Shown: in pieces, positions 1 to 6,048 of the stretch
How the letters are laid out: each line of letters starts with the position of its first letter
Position numbering within the stretch: position 1 is the first letter of the stretch
Assembly: GCA_964385045.1 (NCBI GenBank)
Contig: CAYLNM010000211.1
Coordinates: 1 to 6,048, forward strand
Direction of reading: 5' to 3'
Length of the DNA: 6,048 bases
DNA from: CAYLNM01 sp964385045
GTDB taxonomy: Bacteria; Planctomycetota; Phycisphaerae; Phycisphaerales; SM1A02
Program-made: the position numbers and the translations under genes
Notes under the pieces: generated by a model
Told to the model about the DNA's origin: nothing
The model's input: the letters and a program-made list of their open reading frames with translations, nothing else
Databases searched by the model: none

Positions 1-245
1 GGGGGGGCAAGGCTCTTCTCGGAGATCCGGATCAACCGCTCCCGGTGCCGCGTGAAGGGCTTTTCATGTAACGCCGTACGACATGCCTCCCCGTCGACGG
101 AGCGTGTCGACGACCGGCCGCCGCACGGAGGCACCTCGAGTTCGGACGACCGCCCGCATCGATCGAGCGTCGCGACCGCACGGCGACCGGCACCATCGTC
201 GCCGGCGGCGACGGTCTCGGTTCCGGTTCGCGTAGACTCCGCCCC
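1..245. other. Intergenic or gene-edge region upstream of trmB, no supported gene
   Basis: I see no protein family here. The plus-strand frame from position 1 stays open to 249 but has poor codon character after about position 60, with AT-ending codons such as ttt, tca, tgt, gta and cga, and no recognisable motif. On the minus strand the first 60 bases read as plausible peptide (a piece reads KPFTRHRERLIRISEKSLAPP in part) with strongly G/C third positions. It could therefore be the start of a divergent gene leaving the window, but the start codon is unclear. A run of seven G bases opens the window. No tRNA, terminator or repeat was recognised. Confidence 0.5.
233..238 (+). promoter_or_regulatory. 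Putative -10 element (TAGACT) for a leaderless trmB transcript
   Basis: TAGACT fits the TAnnnT form of a housekeeping -10 element. It ends seven bases before the trmB ATG, so transcription would start at or next to the start codon. The sequence between it and the ATG (ccgcccc) has no Shine-Dalgarno match, as expected for a leaderless message. No convincing -35 hexamer is visible 17 bases upstream. The call is an inference from position and sequence. Confidence 0.45.
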
Positions 246-920
246 ATGAGCTTCGGCATCTCCAAGGGACGGGAGCTGGATCCGGGGCGGATCGGTCGCA
301 CGCGGGAGGACCTGCCGCCGCTGCCCGCGCCGGGAGAGCCCCCGTCGTTCGACCCGCGGACGTGGTTCGACGACCCGGCGCGGCCGCTGGAGATCGAGAT
401 CGGCTCCGGCAAGGGCACCTTCCTGGTGCAGCAGGCCGCGATCGACACGGGCACGAACTTCCTCGGCATCGAGCACGCGGGCGAGTTCGCGCGGCACGCC
501 GCCGACCGGCTGCGCCGTCACGGCCTCGAGAACGTCCGCCTGCTCTGGGGCGACGCCGTCGACCTGATCCGCTACCGGGTGCGGGCGGACGTCGTCGACG
601 TGATCCACCTCTACTACAGCGACCCGTGGCCGAAGTCCCGGCACCACAAGCGGCGGGTGGTCCAGCGGGACTCGCTGCGGGCGTTCCACCGCGTGCTCGT
701 GCCCGCCGGCCGGCTGCACCTCGTGACCGACCACGACGAGCTCTGGGCGTGGTACCTCGAGCACGTGGCGTGGGCGGAGGGCGAGGGACTCTTCACCCGC
801 ACCGGGTTCACGCCGCCGACCTCCGCCGGCCCCGGCGAGCTCGTGGGCACGAACTACGAGCGCAAGTTCGTGGCCGAGCGGCGGGCGAAGCACGCGATGA
901 CGCTGGTGGCGGCGGGCTGA
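246..920 (+). CDS. trmB: tRNA (guanine-N7-)-methyltransferase TrmB
   Basis: This enzyme transfers a methyl group from S-adenosylmethionine to N7 of guanine 46 in the variable loop of tRNAs, in the cytoplasm. The 224-residue length is normal for the family. The SAM-binding motif I is LEIEIGSGKG at about residues 48-57. It is followed by the acidic ribose-binding position in FLGIEHAGEFA (about 70-80). The family signature SDPWPKSRHHKRR lies at about 126-138, with the functional Asp before PWPK. The C-terminal GTNYERKF motif, which contacts tRNA and SAM, is at about 201-208. The ATG at 246 is preferred because the N-terminus then has ordinary length and a TAGACT element lies just upstream. There is no ribosome binding site. 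The gene stands alone on the plus strand, converging on the protease gene to its right, and looks intact with no sign of transfer. Confidence 0.96.
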   Translation: MSFGISKGRELDPGRIGRTREDLPPLPAPGEPPSFDPRTWFDDPARPLEIEIGSGKGTFLVQQAAIDTGTNFLGIEHAGEFARHAADRLRRHGLENVRLLWGDAVDLIRYRVRADVVDVIHLYYSDPWPKSRHHKRRVVQRDSLRAFHRVLVPAGRLHLVTDHDELWAWYLEHVAWAEGEGLFTRTGFTPPTSAGPGELVGTNYERKFVAERRAKHAMTLVAAG

Positions 921-928
921 GAGGCCGT

Positions 929-953
929 GGCGCGCAACGGCGTCCGCCGCGCC
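929..953. terminator. Possible bidirectional hairpin between convergent genes
   Basis: GGCGCG at 929-934 pairs with CGCGCC at 948-953. An inner CGG/CCG stem (938-940 with 944-946) closes a three-base loop, giving about nine GC-rich pairs with a small internal loop. It fills most of the 34-base gap between the trmB stop and the stop of the minus-strand protease gene, so it could serve both transcripts. No T-tract follows on either strand, so it is not a classical intrinsic terminator, and GC-rich DNA makes such stems by chance fairly often. Confidence 0.35.
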
Positions 954-954
954 G

Positions 955-2403
955 TCAGCCGCCCCACGATCCCAGCACCGCGACCAGGTCGTCGAAGTCG
1001 ACCGACCACGATCCGTCGAGGTCCGCCGGGCAGCCGGCGCAGTCGCCGAACGTCGCGAGCACCGCGAGCACGTCGCCGAGGGCGACCTGGCCGTCGCCGT
1101 CGACGTCGGCCAGCACCTCCACGCCGAAGATGCCCGCGAGGTCGACCCGGCCGGCCCCGAGAGCGCCCTCCAGCCCGGGATTCGCGGCGTCGATCGGTGC
1201 CGCCCCGAGGGCGATCGCCGCCACGAGCTCGTCGCGGGTCAGCGCCGGGAAGCCGGCCCGCGCGAGGGCGGCGGCCCCCGACACGAAGGCGGCCGCGAAG
1301 CTGGTTCCCTCGCTGCCGCGGTAGAGCGCACCGGGGACGGGCCCCTCGACGTCCACGCCCGGGGCGGAGATGAAGACCTGCGGGCCGAAGCTGCTGAAGC
1401 CGGCCCTGGCGTCCGTGGGGTCGAGGGCCGCCACCCCGAGGGCCGCGTCGTCGCCCGCGGGCCAGATGATCGGGAGCTCGGCCCCGAGGTTCCCGACCGC
1501 GGCGACCACGACGACGCCCGCCGCGCGGGCCGCCTGCACCGCGTCGAGCAGCGCCTCCTGCGGCTCGGTCGAGCCGAGGCTGAGGTTGATCACGTCGGCC
1601 CCCTGCTCGACCGCGTGGTACACGCCGGCGGCGATGCGGAAGGACGTGCCGAGTCCGTCGCCGTCGAGGATGCGGATCGGCAGGATGGTCGCGTCGGGGG
1701 CGATGTGCCGCACCACGCCCGCGATCATGGTGCCGTGACCGACGAGCTCGTCCACCAGCCCGTCGCCGTCGGCGTCGATCCCGTCGCCCGCGTCGCTCGG
1801 ATCCTCGTCGCCGTCGACCAGGTCGATCCCGCCCGGCGCGATCGCGCCGGCCAGCTGCGGGTGGGTCGCGTCGACCCCGGTGTCGAGCACCGCGACCACG
1901 ACGCCGGCGCCGGTGGTGGTGCGCCACGCGCCGGCCGGCCGCACGCGCTCGAAGCCCCACTGCCGGCGGAAGTCGCCCTCGATCGAGTCGTAGAAGACGC
2001 CCTGCGTCTGGCCACCGGCGAGGTCCTGCCGGCGGTTGCGCTCGGCCTCGTCCACCGCCGGGTCGTCGTCCTCGAAGTCGTCGATCTCCTCGTCGCTGAT
2101 CGGGCCGGGGAACTGCAGCAGGTACAGGCCGGGCTCGGGCAGCCCGGCGAGGACGAGGACGCCCGGCGGCAGGACCACGTCGTCGATCGTCGCCTCGTCG
2201 TCGAGCTCGATGACGACCTGGTCGGGGATGCCCTCGTCGGCCGCGGCCGGAGCGGCCAGCGCCGCGGCGGTGAGGACGGACGCCGCGACGGCCGCGGGAC
2301 GGGCGGCCGCCGCGTGGAGCCGGGACCGGGGCCGGGGCCGGGACGGGGTCGGGGCACCGTGCCGGGACCGGGGCGGGTGAGCGGGATGGCGATCGCAGGG
2401 CAT
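955..2403 (-). CDS. Secreted subtilisin-like (S8) serine protease with dockerin/EF-hand-like C-terminal tail
   Basis: This is a predicted exported endopeptidase of 482 residues. A basic, Pro/Arg-rich N-terminus of about 36 residues precedes a hydrophobic stretch (AAVAASVLTAAALA, about 37-50) and a likely signal peptidase site after APAAA, near residue 55. Residues 56-150 form an acidic propeptide-like region (ELDDEATIDDVV, then ISDEEIDDFEDDDPAVDEAE). The catalytic triad is complete: Asp174 in AVLDTGVDATHP, His223 in GHGTMIAGV and Ser368 in GTSFAAAFVSG, with oxyanion Asn305 in AAVGNLG. A DADGDGLVDE loop (210-219) between Asp and His looks like a calcium site. The C-terminus has two dockerin/EF-hand-like loops, DVDGDGQVALGD (433-444) and a degraded DLDGSWSVDFDD (461-472), with Cys455 and Cys458 between them. 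The ATG is supported by GGAGGAG ten bases upstream. The gene is the last of the minus-strand operon. Substrate and activation route are unknown. Confidence 0.93.
   Translation of the reverse strand: MPCDRHPAHPPRSRHGAPTPSRPRPRSRLHAAAARPAAVAASVLTAAALAAPAAADEGIPDQVVIELDDEATIDDVVLPPGVLVLAGLPEPGLYLLQFPGPISDEEIDDFEDDDPAVDEAERNRRQDLAGGQTQGVFYDSIEGDFRRQWGFERVRPAGAWRTTTGAGVVVAVLDTGVDATHPQLAGAIAPGGIDLVDGDEDPSDAGDGIDADGDGLVDELVGHGTMIAGVVRHIAPDATILPIRILDGDGLGTSFRIAAGVYHAVEQGADVINLSLGSTEPQEALLDAVQAARAAGVVVVAAVGNLGAELPIIWPAGDDAALGVAALDPTDARAGFSSFGPQVFISAPGVDVEGPVPGALYRGSEGTSFAAAFVSGAAALARAGFPALTRDELVAAIALGAAPIDAANPGLEGALGAGRVDLAGIFGVEVLADVDGDGQVALGDVLAVLATFGDCAGCPADLDGSWSVDFDDLVAVLGSWGG
2322..2385 (+). repeat. 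G-run cluster with G-quadruplex potential in the signal-peptide coding region
   Basis: On the plus strand ten runs of three or four G bases lie within 64 bases, separated mostly by two-base linkers (ac, cc, tc), with a partly repeated gggaccgggg unit. The plus strand is the template strand for the protease gene. The message is correspondingly C-rich and encodes the Pro/Arg-rich stretch RPRPRSR before the hydrophobic core. A fold in the template strand just inside the gene is possible, but no function is shown. Confidence 0.55.
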
Positions 2404-2413
2404 GGCGGTCTCT

Positions 2414-2420
2414 CTCCTCC
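2414..2420 (-). promoter_or_regulatory. Shine-Dalgarno site of the S8 protease gene
   Basis: On the minus strand the sequence reads GGAGGAG, ending ten bases before the ATG at 2403. It lies in the 29-base gap after the CHAT gene stop, so the protease has its own ribosome binding site although it is probably co-transcribed. It fixes the start and the unusually long basic N-terminus of the signal peptide. Confidence 0.75.
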
Positions 2421-2432
2421 GGTCGGGCGCGC

Positions 2433-5400
2433 TCACGCGTCGCCCACGCACGCGAGGGCCGCCCACAGGAATGGGTGCGGCCGGCGGCGGAGCAGCTCGC
2501 GCTGGGCCGCCCGGATCGCGTCGAACAAGGATGCCCCCGGACCGGCGTCGGTCCAGTGGGCGTAGGCATCGGTCATCAGGCCGCGGGCGACGGCGTCGTG
2601 CAGCGGCCAGAGGCTCCGCACGATGCCACGGGCCCCGGCGGCGAGCAGGCCGCGGTCGAGGCCGGCGAGCTCGTCGGCCGCCTCCACCAGCGAGCGGCCG
2701 GTGTCGCAGCCGCTGAGGACGACCGCGGCCCCGTCCAGCTCGAGCCGCCGCAGGTCGCGGACCGTCACCCAGCCGTCGGTCATCCGCAGGCCGGAGCCGT
2801 CGGGGCTGAGCTCGCTGAAGCGGCCGTGACTGGCCACGTGCAGCAGGCCGGCGCCGGGCGCGGCGTCCAGGAGCCGAGCCCGGGTCGCGGCGGCGTCGAC
2901 CACCGCCGCCCGCGGGCCGAGGGCGGCGGCGACGGCGGCGACCTCGCCCGCGATGTCGGGGGCGTCCACGTCGGGGGCCCCGAGGACGACGGCCGAGACA
3001 GCGGCCGGAGCGGCGGCCGGAGCAGCGGCGGCCCGTGCGCCGGCGTCGGCGTGCTCCGGCTCGGGCTCGAGCTCGACCCGCGACGCCGGCGCGGCGAGCA
3101 GGGACGCGGCGGGCAGCGTGCGGACGGCGAGCCGCTCGACGAGGTGGGCCCGGCCGTCGTGCAGGGCGTGGAAGGGCAGGTCGTGCAGCGGGCCGTGCGG
3201 CACGACGACGAGCTCGCGCGCCGCGCGGATCACGAGGCCGAGGGGGGCGAGCAGCGCGGCGTGCGCGCGGGCGAGGGCGGCGCGGGCGTCGGCGACCAGC
3301 TCGGGATCGTCGCGCTCGGCGTCGGGGTACGCCATCGCCCGGCGGACCTGGAAACCGACGTCCGCCACGAGCTCGGCACGACCGGCGGCGGTCACGGGAA
3401 GGTCGATCGCACGGAGGCCGGCGCCATCGATCACGAACGCCACCGTGCGATCGGCGAGGCCGTGGAAGCAGACGAGCGCCGCGCCGGGGCGGAGCCGGGC
3501 CGCGATCTCGTGCGGGCCGAGCGGCCGCCCGAGCCGCGCGTCGGCCCCCGCGGTCGCGGCGAGCCGCGCCTCGAGACGGCGAACGTCCTGCTCGGCGCGG
3601 GCGAGCTCCTCGCGCCACGGCGTGGTGGCGCCGGCGGTCGAGGCCGGCGCAGCCGAGCCGGTGGCCGTGGCGGCGCCGGCGGCGGCCCCGGCGGCCCCGG
3701 CGGACCCGGCGGCCCCGGCGGACCCGGCGACCCCGGCGGACCCGGCGACCCGAGCGGCTCCGGCCGCGCGCTCGGGCAGCCGCGACCACAGTGCGTCGAG
3801 GTGGGCCAGGGCCCGCTCGAGCTCGGCCGCAAGCGTCGTCGATCCCTCGCCCGCGGACGACGGGCGCTCGGGTCGCCGCACCAGCAGGTCGAGCAGGGTC
3901 CGGCCGCGGGCGCGGCCGCTGACGAGGAACGCCTCCGCGGCCGCCGCCGGCGAGCCGTCCGCCACGAGCAGGTCCACCAGGTCGTCGAAGGCGGCGGTCC
4001 GGTCGCCGAGGAACGTCGCCCGGAACCGCTGGGCCTGCAGCGAGCCGCGGATCGCCTCGACCTCGTCGATCGCGGCCCGGAGCTCGGCCGCGGCCTCGGC
4101 CCGCTCGCCCGCGTCGCGGTGGACGAGCCCGCGGGCGTGCCGCACGTCCGCGAGCAGCGGGCGGACGCCGTGGCGATCGGCCTCGGCGCGGGCCGCGTCG
4201 AGGACGCGGGCGGCGGCGGCCGGGTCGCCGAGTCGCCGCAGGGCGACGCCGAGGGCATGCCGCGCCCGGGCCGCCTCCACCGGGCGGTCGGCCAGGCCCG
4301 CGATGGCCCGCTCGAGGTGCGGGCGGGCGGCCGCGGGATCGCCGGCCGCGATCGCCCGCTCCCCCGCCGCGAGCTCGACCACCGCGAGCCCGGCCGCGTG
4401 GCCGAGCTCGGCGTGTCGCGTACGAGCCTCCGCGATCGCCTCGCGGGCCTCGCCGAGCCGCCGGCGCCGCACGAGGACGCGGGCGAGCGACGTGGCGGCG
4501 CGAGCGGCCTCGGCCCGCAGGCCGTGGCGACGGAGGGCGGGCAGGGCCGCGCGGAATGCATCGATCGACTCGTCGAGCGCGCCGCGCAGGGCGAGCAGCT
4601 CCGCGTGCTCGGCCTCCAGCCGCGCGAGGTCGCCCGCCGCCCCGCTGCGCTCGAAGAAGCGGCGGGCCCGCTCGAAGTGGCGCAGGGCCCCGTCGATGCG
4701 GCCCTCGCGGGCGAGCAGGTCGCCGAGGTTGCCCTCGCAGATCGCCGCCCCCACGCGGTTGCCGCCGGCCTCGAAACCGGCGCCCGCCCGGCGGAAGGCG
4801 GCCTCGGCCTCGTCGAAGCGGTTGAGATCGAGCAGGGCCTGCCCGCGGTTGGTCTCCAGCGGCGCGGTCTCGGGCGTGCCGGCGCCGAGCACCGCGGCGG
4901 CACGGTCGAAGCACGCCAGGGCGCTCGCGGGGTCGCTCGCGAGGCGGTAGGTCTCGCCGAGGTTCGCGTCGCACTTGGCCGCGAGCACCGTCTCCCCTGC
5001 GGCGTCGAAGGTCGCGCGGGCCGCGACGCCCGCGGCGGCGGCCTCGTCGACGCGCCCGAGCCGGGCGAGGGCGTGGAGCTGGACCATGCGGCCGCGACCG
5101 GCGAGCACCGCGTCGCCCGCGGCCTCGGCGGCGGCGACCGCGTCCGCCGCCGCCGCGAGCGCGTCGTCGAAGCGGGTCGACATCGCCAGGGCGCGGGCGT
5201 GCAGCCGGCGGACGATCGCACGGCGGCGGTCGTCGCCGTGGCGATCGACCGCCCGCCGCACCCGCTCGACCGCGGCCAGGCCGCGGGGCACGTCCTCGGC
5301 GAGCCGCGCCTCGGCGACGGTGACCGCGGCGTCCACCGCCGCGGCGTCGACGTCGTGTCCGTCGTCGAGTCGGGCGAGCATCGCGTCGACCTCGGCGTCG

Positions 5401-5453
5401 GCGACGGCCCCGGTCCCCGCACCCGCGGGCGTGCTGGCGGCGGCGTCCGTCAC
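2433..5453 (-). CDS. TPR-CHAT caspase-like cysteine protease
   Basis: This is a predicted cytosolic protein of 1006 residues. Residues about 70-468 hold roughly ten TPR-like helix pairs, clearest at 156-268 (NLGETYRLASDPASALACFDRA, split over one repeat; ALLDLNRFDEAEAAFRRA; NLGDLLAREGRIDGALRHFERA). A linker typical of TPR-CHAT proteins follows (RFRATFLGD, then AEAFLVSGRARGRTLLDLL, about 472-522). Next come a helical hairpin containing an Ala/Gly/Ser repeat and the CHAT domain at about 642-1005. CHAT landmarks are VVPHGPLHDLPFHAL (about 748-762), the catalytic His876 in HVASHGRF, Cys916 in VVLSGCDTG, and the terminal HPFLWAALACVGD. The dyad is intact, so protease activity is likely, with the TPRs sensing or binding a partner. 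The GTG start lies one base after the upstream stop, suggesting translational coupling. An ATG at 5381, with GAGG eight bases upstream, would give 982 residues and is a real alternative. No signal peptide is present. The target is unknown. Confidence 0.93.
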   Translation of the reverse strand: MTDAAASTPAGAGTGAVADAEVDAMLARLDDGHDVDAAAVDAAVTVAEARLAEDVPRGLAAVERVRRAVDRHGDDRRRAIVRRLHARALAMSTRFDDALAAAADAVAAAEAAGDAVLAGRGRMVQLHALARLGRVDEAAAAGVAARATFDAAGETVLAAKCDANLGETYRLASDPASALACFDRAAAVLGAGTPETAPLETNRGQALLDLNRFDEAEAAFRRAGAGFEAGGNRVGAAICEGNLGDLLAREGRIDGALRHFERARRFFERSGAAGDLARLEAEHAELLALRGALDESIDAFRAALPALRRHGLRAEAARAATSLARVLVRRRRLGEAREAIAEARTRHAELGHAAGLAVVELAAGERAIAAGDPAAARPHLERAIAGLADRPVEAARARHALGVALRRLGDPAAAARVLDAARAEADRHGVRPLLADVRHARGLVHRDAGERAEAAAELRAAIDEVEAIRGSLQAQRFRATFLGDRTAAFDDLVDLLVADGSPAAAAEAFLVSGRARGRTLLDLLVRRPERPSSAGEGSTTLAAELERALAHLDALWSRLPERAAGAARVAGSAGVAGSAGAAGSAGAAGAAAGAATATGSAAPASTAGATTPWREELARAEQDVRRLEARLAATAGADARLGRPLGPHEIAARLRPGAALVCFHGLADRTVAFVIDGAGLRAIDLPVTAAGRAELVADVGFQVRRAMAYPDAERDDPELVADARAALARAHAALLAPLGLVIRAARELVVVPHGPLHDLPFHALHDGRAHLVERLAVRTLPAASLLAAPASRVELEPEPEHADAGARAAAAPAAAPAAVSAVVLGAPDVDAPDIAGEVAAVAAALGPRAAVVDAAATRARLLDAAPGAGLLHVASHGRFSELSPDGSGLRMTDGWVTVRDLRRLELDGAAVVLSGCDTGRSLVEAADELAGLDRGLLAAGARGIVRSLWPLHDAVARGLMTDAYAHWTDAGPGASLFDAIRAAQRELLRRRPHPFLWAALACVGDA
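3685..3756. repeat. Eight tandem 9-bp repeats inside the CHAT gene
   Basis: The unit is gccccggcg with variants gacccggcg, accccggcg and a last diverged acccgagcg. It runs eight times without a break. Being a multiple of three, it adds three residues per copy and encodes a flexible Ala-Gly-Ala/Ser/Val segment (about residues 566-590). That segment sits in the loop between two predicted helices just before the CHAT domain. Copy-number change by slippage would alter linker length without a frameshift. Confidence 0.85.
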
Positions 5454-5454
5454 C

Positions 5455-6048
5455 TCAGACGAGCCCCAGTCCGGGAGCCACGAGCGCGGTGCCGCCCGGC
5501 AGCTCGACCGCCACCGCGTCGGCGGGACCCGCGACGTCCACCGAGAAGCCGCCGCGCGCGTCGGCCACCGTCTCGGCGAGCACGCGGCCGCCCGCGTCGA
5601 GGACGGCGACGCGGGGGCCAGCGGTGGTCGCGGCGTCGGCATCCGCGGCGCGCGCACCCGTGGCCGCAGCGTTGGAGTGCGTGCCGCCGGCGCCCGCGGC
5701 CGCGCCGCCCGTCGTTCCCCCCGGGGCCTCGGCTCCGCCCCCCCGCGTCCGGAGCTGCCCGCGAATCCGCCAGGCGTCGCCGTCGTCGGCCGTCGCCTCC
5801 GCCGGCGGCGGCGACGGGGCGGGTCCGACCTCGAGGTCCAGCCGGCCGCGGTCGGAGGCGAACGCCAGCCCCCCGCCCGCCGCCCCGCCGCTGCGGAAGC
5901 CGGGCAGGGCGAGCGGCCGGCGGCCGTCGAAGACGAGCGCAGCCACGACACGGTCGGCCGTGGCGAGCCACGCCGCGGCGCGGTCGCCGGCGGCCCGCGC
6001 CGCGGACGCCGCCCGCTCGCGCGGCGACGGGGCGGCCGCCGCGCTGGT
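5455..6048 (-). CDS. Partial protein with C-terminal Ig-like beta domain, first gene seen of the CHAT operon
   Basis: Only the C-terminal 197 residues are present. The frame is open through the right edge without a stop, so the start lies outside. A GTG at 5946 is possible, but the preceding residues look like real coding sequence (Ala/Arg-rich helix ending in AAAWLATADRVVAALVFDG). The order is an amphipathic helix (about 1-36), then LVFDGRRPLALPGFRSGG, strand-like segments (GLAFASDRGRLDLEVGP), a short WRIRGQL strand, a Gly/Ala/Thr low-complexity linker (about 97-142), and a small beta-sandwich-like end. The last part, RVAVLDAGGRVLAETVADA followed by GGFSVDVAG, resembles carboxypeptidase-regulatory or CNA-B type folds. 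I recall similar proteins beside CHAT genes and ECF sigma factors, where they may act as regulators, but no zinc-finger or anti-sigma motif is visible in this part. Function is not assigned. Its stop is one base before the CHAT GTG. Confidence 0.8.
   Translation of the reverse strand, partial: TSAAAAPSPRERAASAARAAGDRAAAWLATADRVVAALVFDGRRPLALPGFRSGGAAGGGLAFASDRGRLDLEVGPAPSPPPAEATADDGDAWRIRGQLRTRGGGAEAPGGTTGGAAAGAGGTHSNAAATGARAADADAATTAGPRVAVLDAGGRVLAETVADARGGFSVDVAGPADAVAVELPGGTALVAPGLGLV

Noticed and set aside
362..1324. Second plus-strand frame overlapping trmB and continuing past it
   Set aside because: It is out of frame with the conserved trmB motifs and antisense to the protease, with low-complexity Arg/Ala composition. 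It is a frame shadow.
2953..4950. Long plus-strand open frame opposite the CHAT gene
   Set aside because: It is Arg/Ala/Ser-rich with no domain and lies wholly antisense to a gene with clear TPR and CHAT motifs. Very high GC removes stops from several frames.
2404..4974. Upstream extension of the S8 protease frame into the CHAT gene, which stays open to 4974
   Set aside because: The extension is Arg/Pro/Gly-rich shadow sequence. A good ribosome binding site and a signal peptide place the start at 2403.
3431..5422. Minus-strand frame with a Gly-Pro-Pro collagen-like stretch
   Set aside because: The GPP run is the 9-bp repeat read in the wrong frame. The rest has no domain, whereas the neighbouring frame has the full TPR-CHAT signature.
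5454..5951. CHAT frame extended upstream to 5951
   Set aside because: The translation there is Arg/Ser/Pro-rich with no fold and overlaps the better beta-domain frame. The GTG directly after that gene's stop is the sensible start.
1..6048. CRISPR array, tRNA, rRNA or insertion sequence
   Set aside because: No spaced direct repeats, cloverleaf, transposase motif or terminal inverted repeats were seen. The only tandem repeat is the 9-bp coding one.

Overview
The window is very GC-rich DNA with almost every third codon position G or C. It suggests a planctomycete, most likely of the Phycisphaerae type. That placement is an inference. It rests on the base composition, on a secreted subtilase ending in a paired DxDGDG dockerin/EF-hand-like tail with the 'CPADLDG...DL..LLG.WG' pattern I associate with that phylum, and on the pairing of CHAT and S8 proteases. 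No rRNA or marker gene is present to settle it.

Layout. Positions 1-245 hold no gene I can support. A TAGACT -10-like hexamer sits seven bases before the trmB start. trmB (246-920, +) encodes the tRNA guanine-46 N7-methyltransferase and is complete. It converges on a three-gene block read leftwards. A 34-base gap between the two ends carries a GC-rich hairpin that could stop transcription from both sides.

The minus-strand block, in transcription order, has three genes. The first is the C-terminal 197 residues of a gene cut by the right edge (5455-6048), with a basic/helical N-terminal part, a low-complexity linker and a small Ig-like beta domain. The second is a 1006-residue TPR-CHAT caspase-like cysteine protease (2433-5453), starting one base after the previous stop. 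The third is a secreted subtilisin-family (S8) serine protease with a propeptide and calcium-binding-like C-terminal tail (955-2403), 29 bases further on and preceded by a good ribosome binding site. The spacing makes this an operon.

Interpretation. A cytosolic TPR-CHAT protease encoded with an exported subtilase and a small beta-domain protein looks like a two-protease signalling or conflict module. I recall similar loci in planctomycetes and acidobacteria, often headed by an ECF sigma factor, which here would lie beyond the right edge. trmB is ordinary housekeeping and appears unrelated. Very high GC opens long reading frames in all six frames. Those antisense and shifted frames were judged to be shadows.
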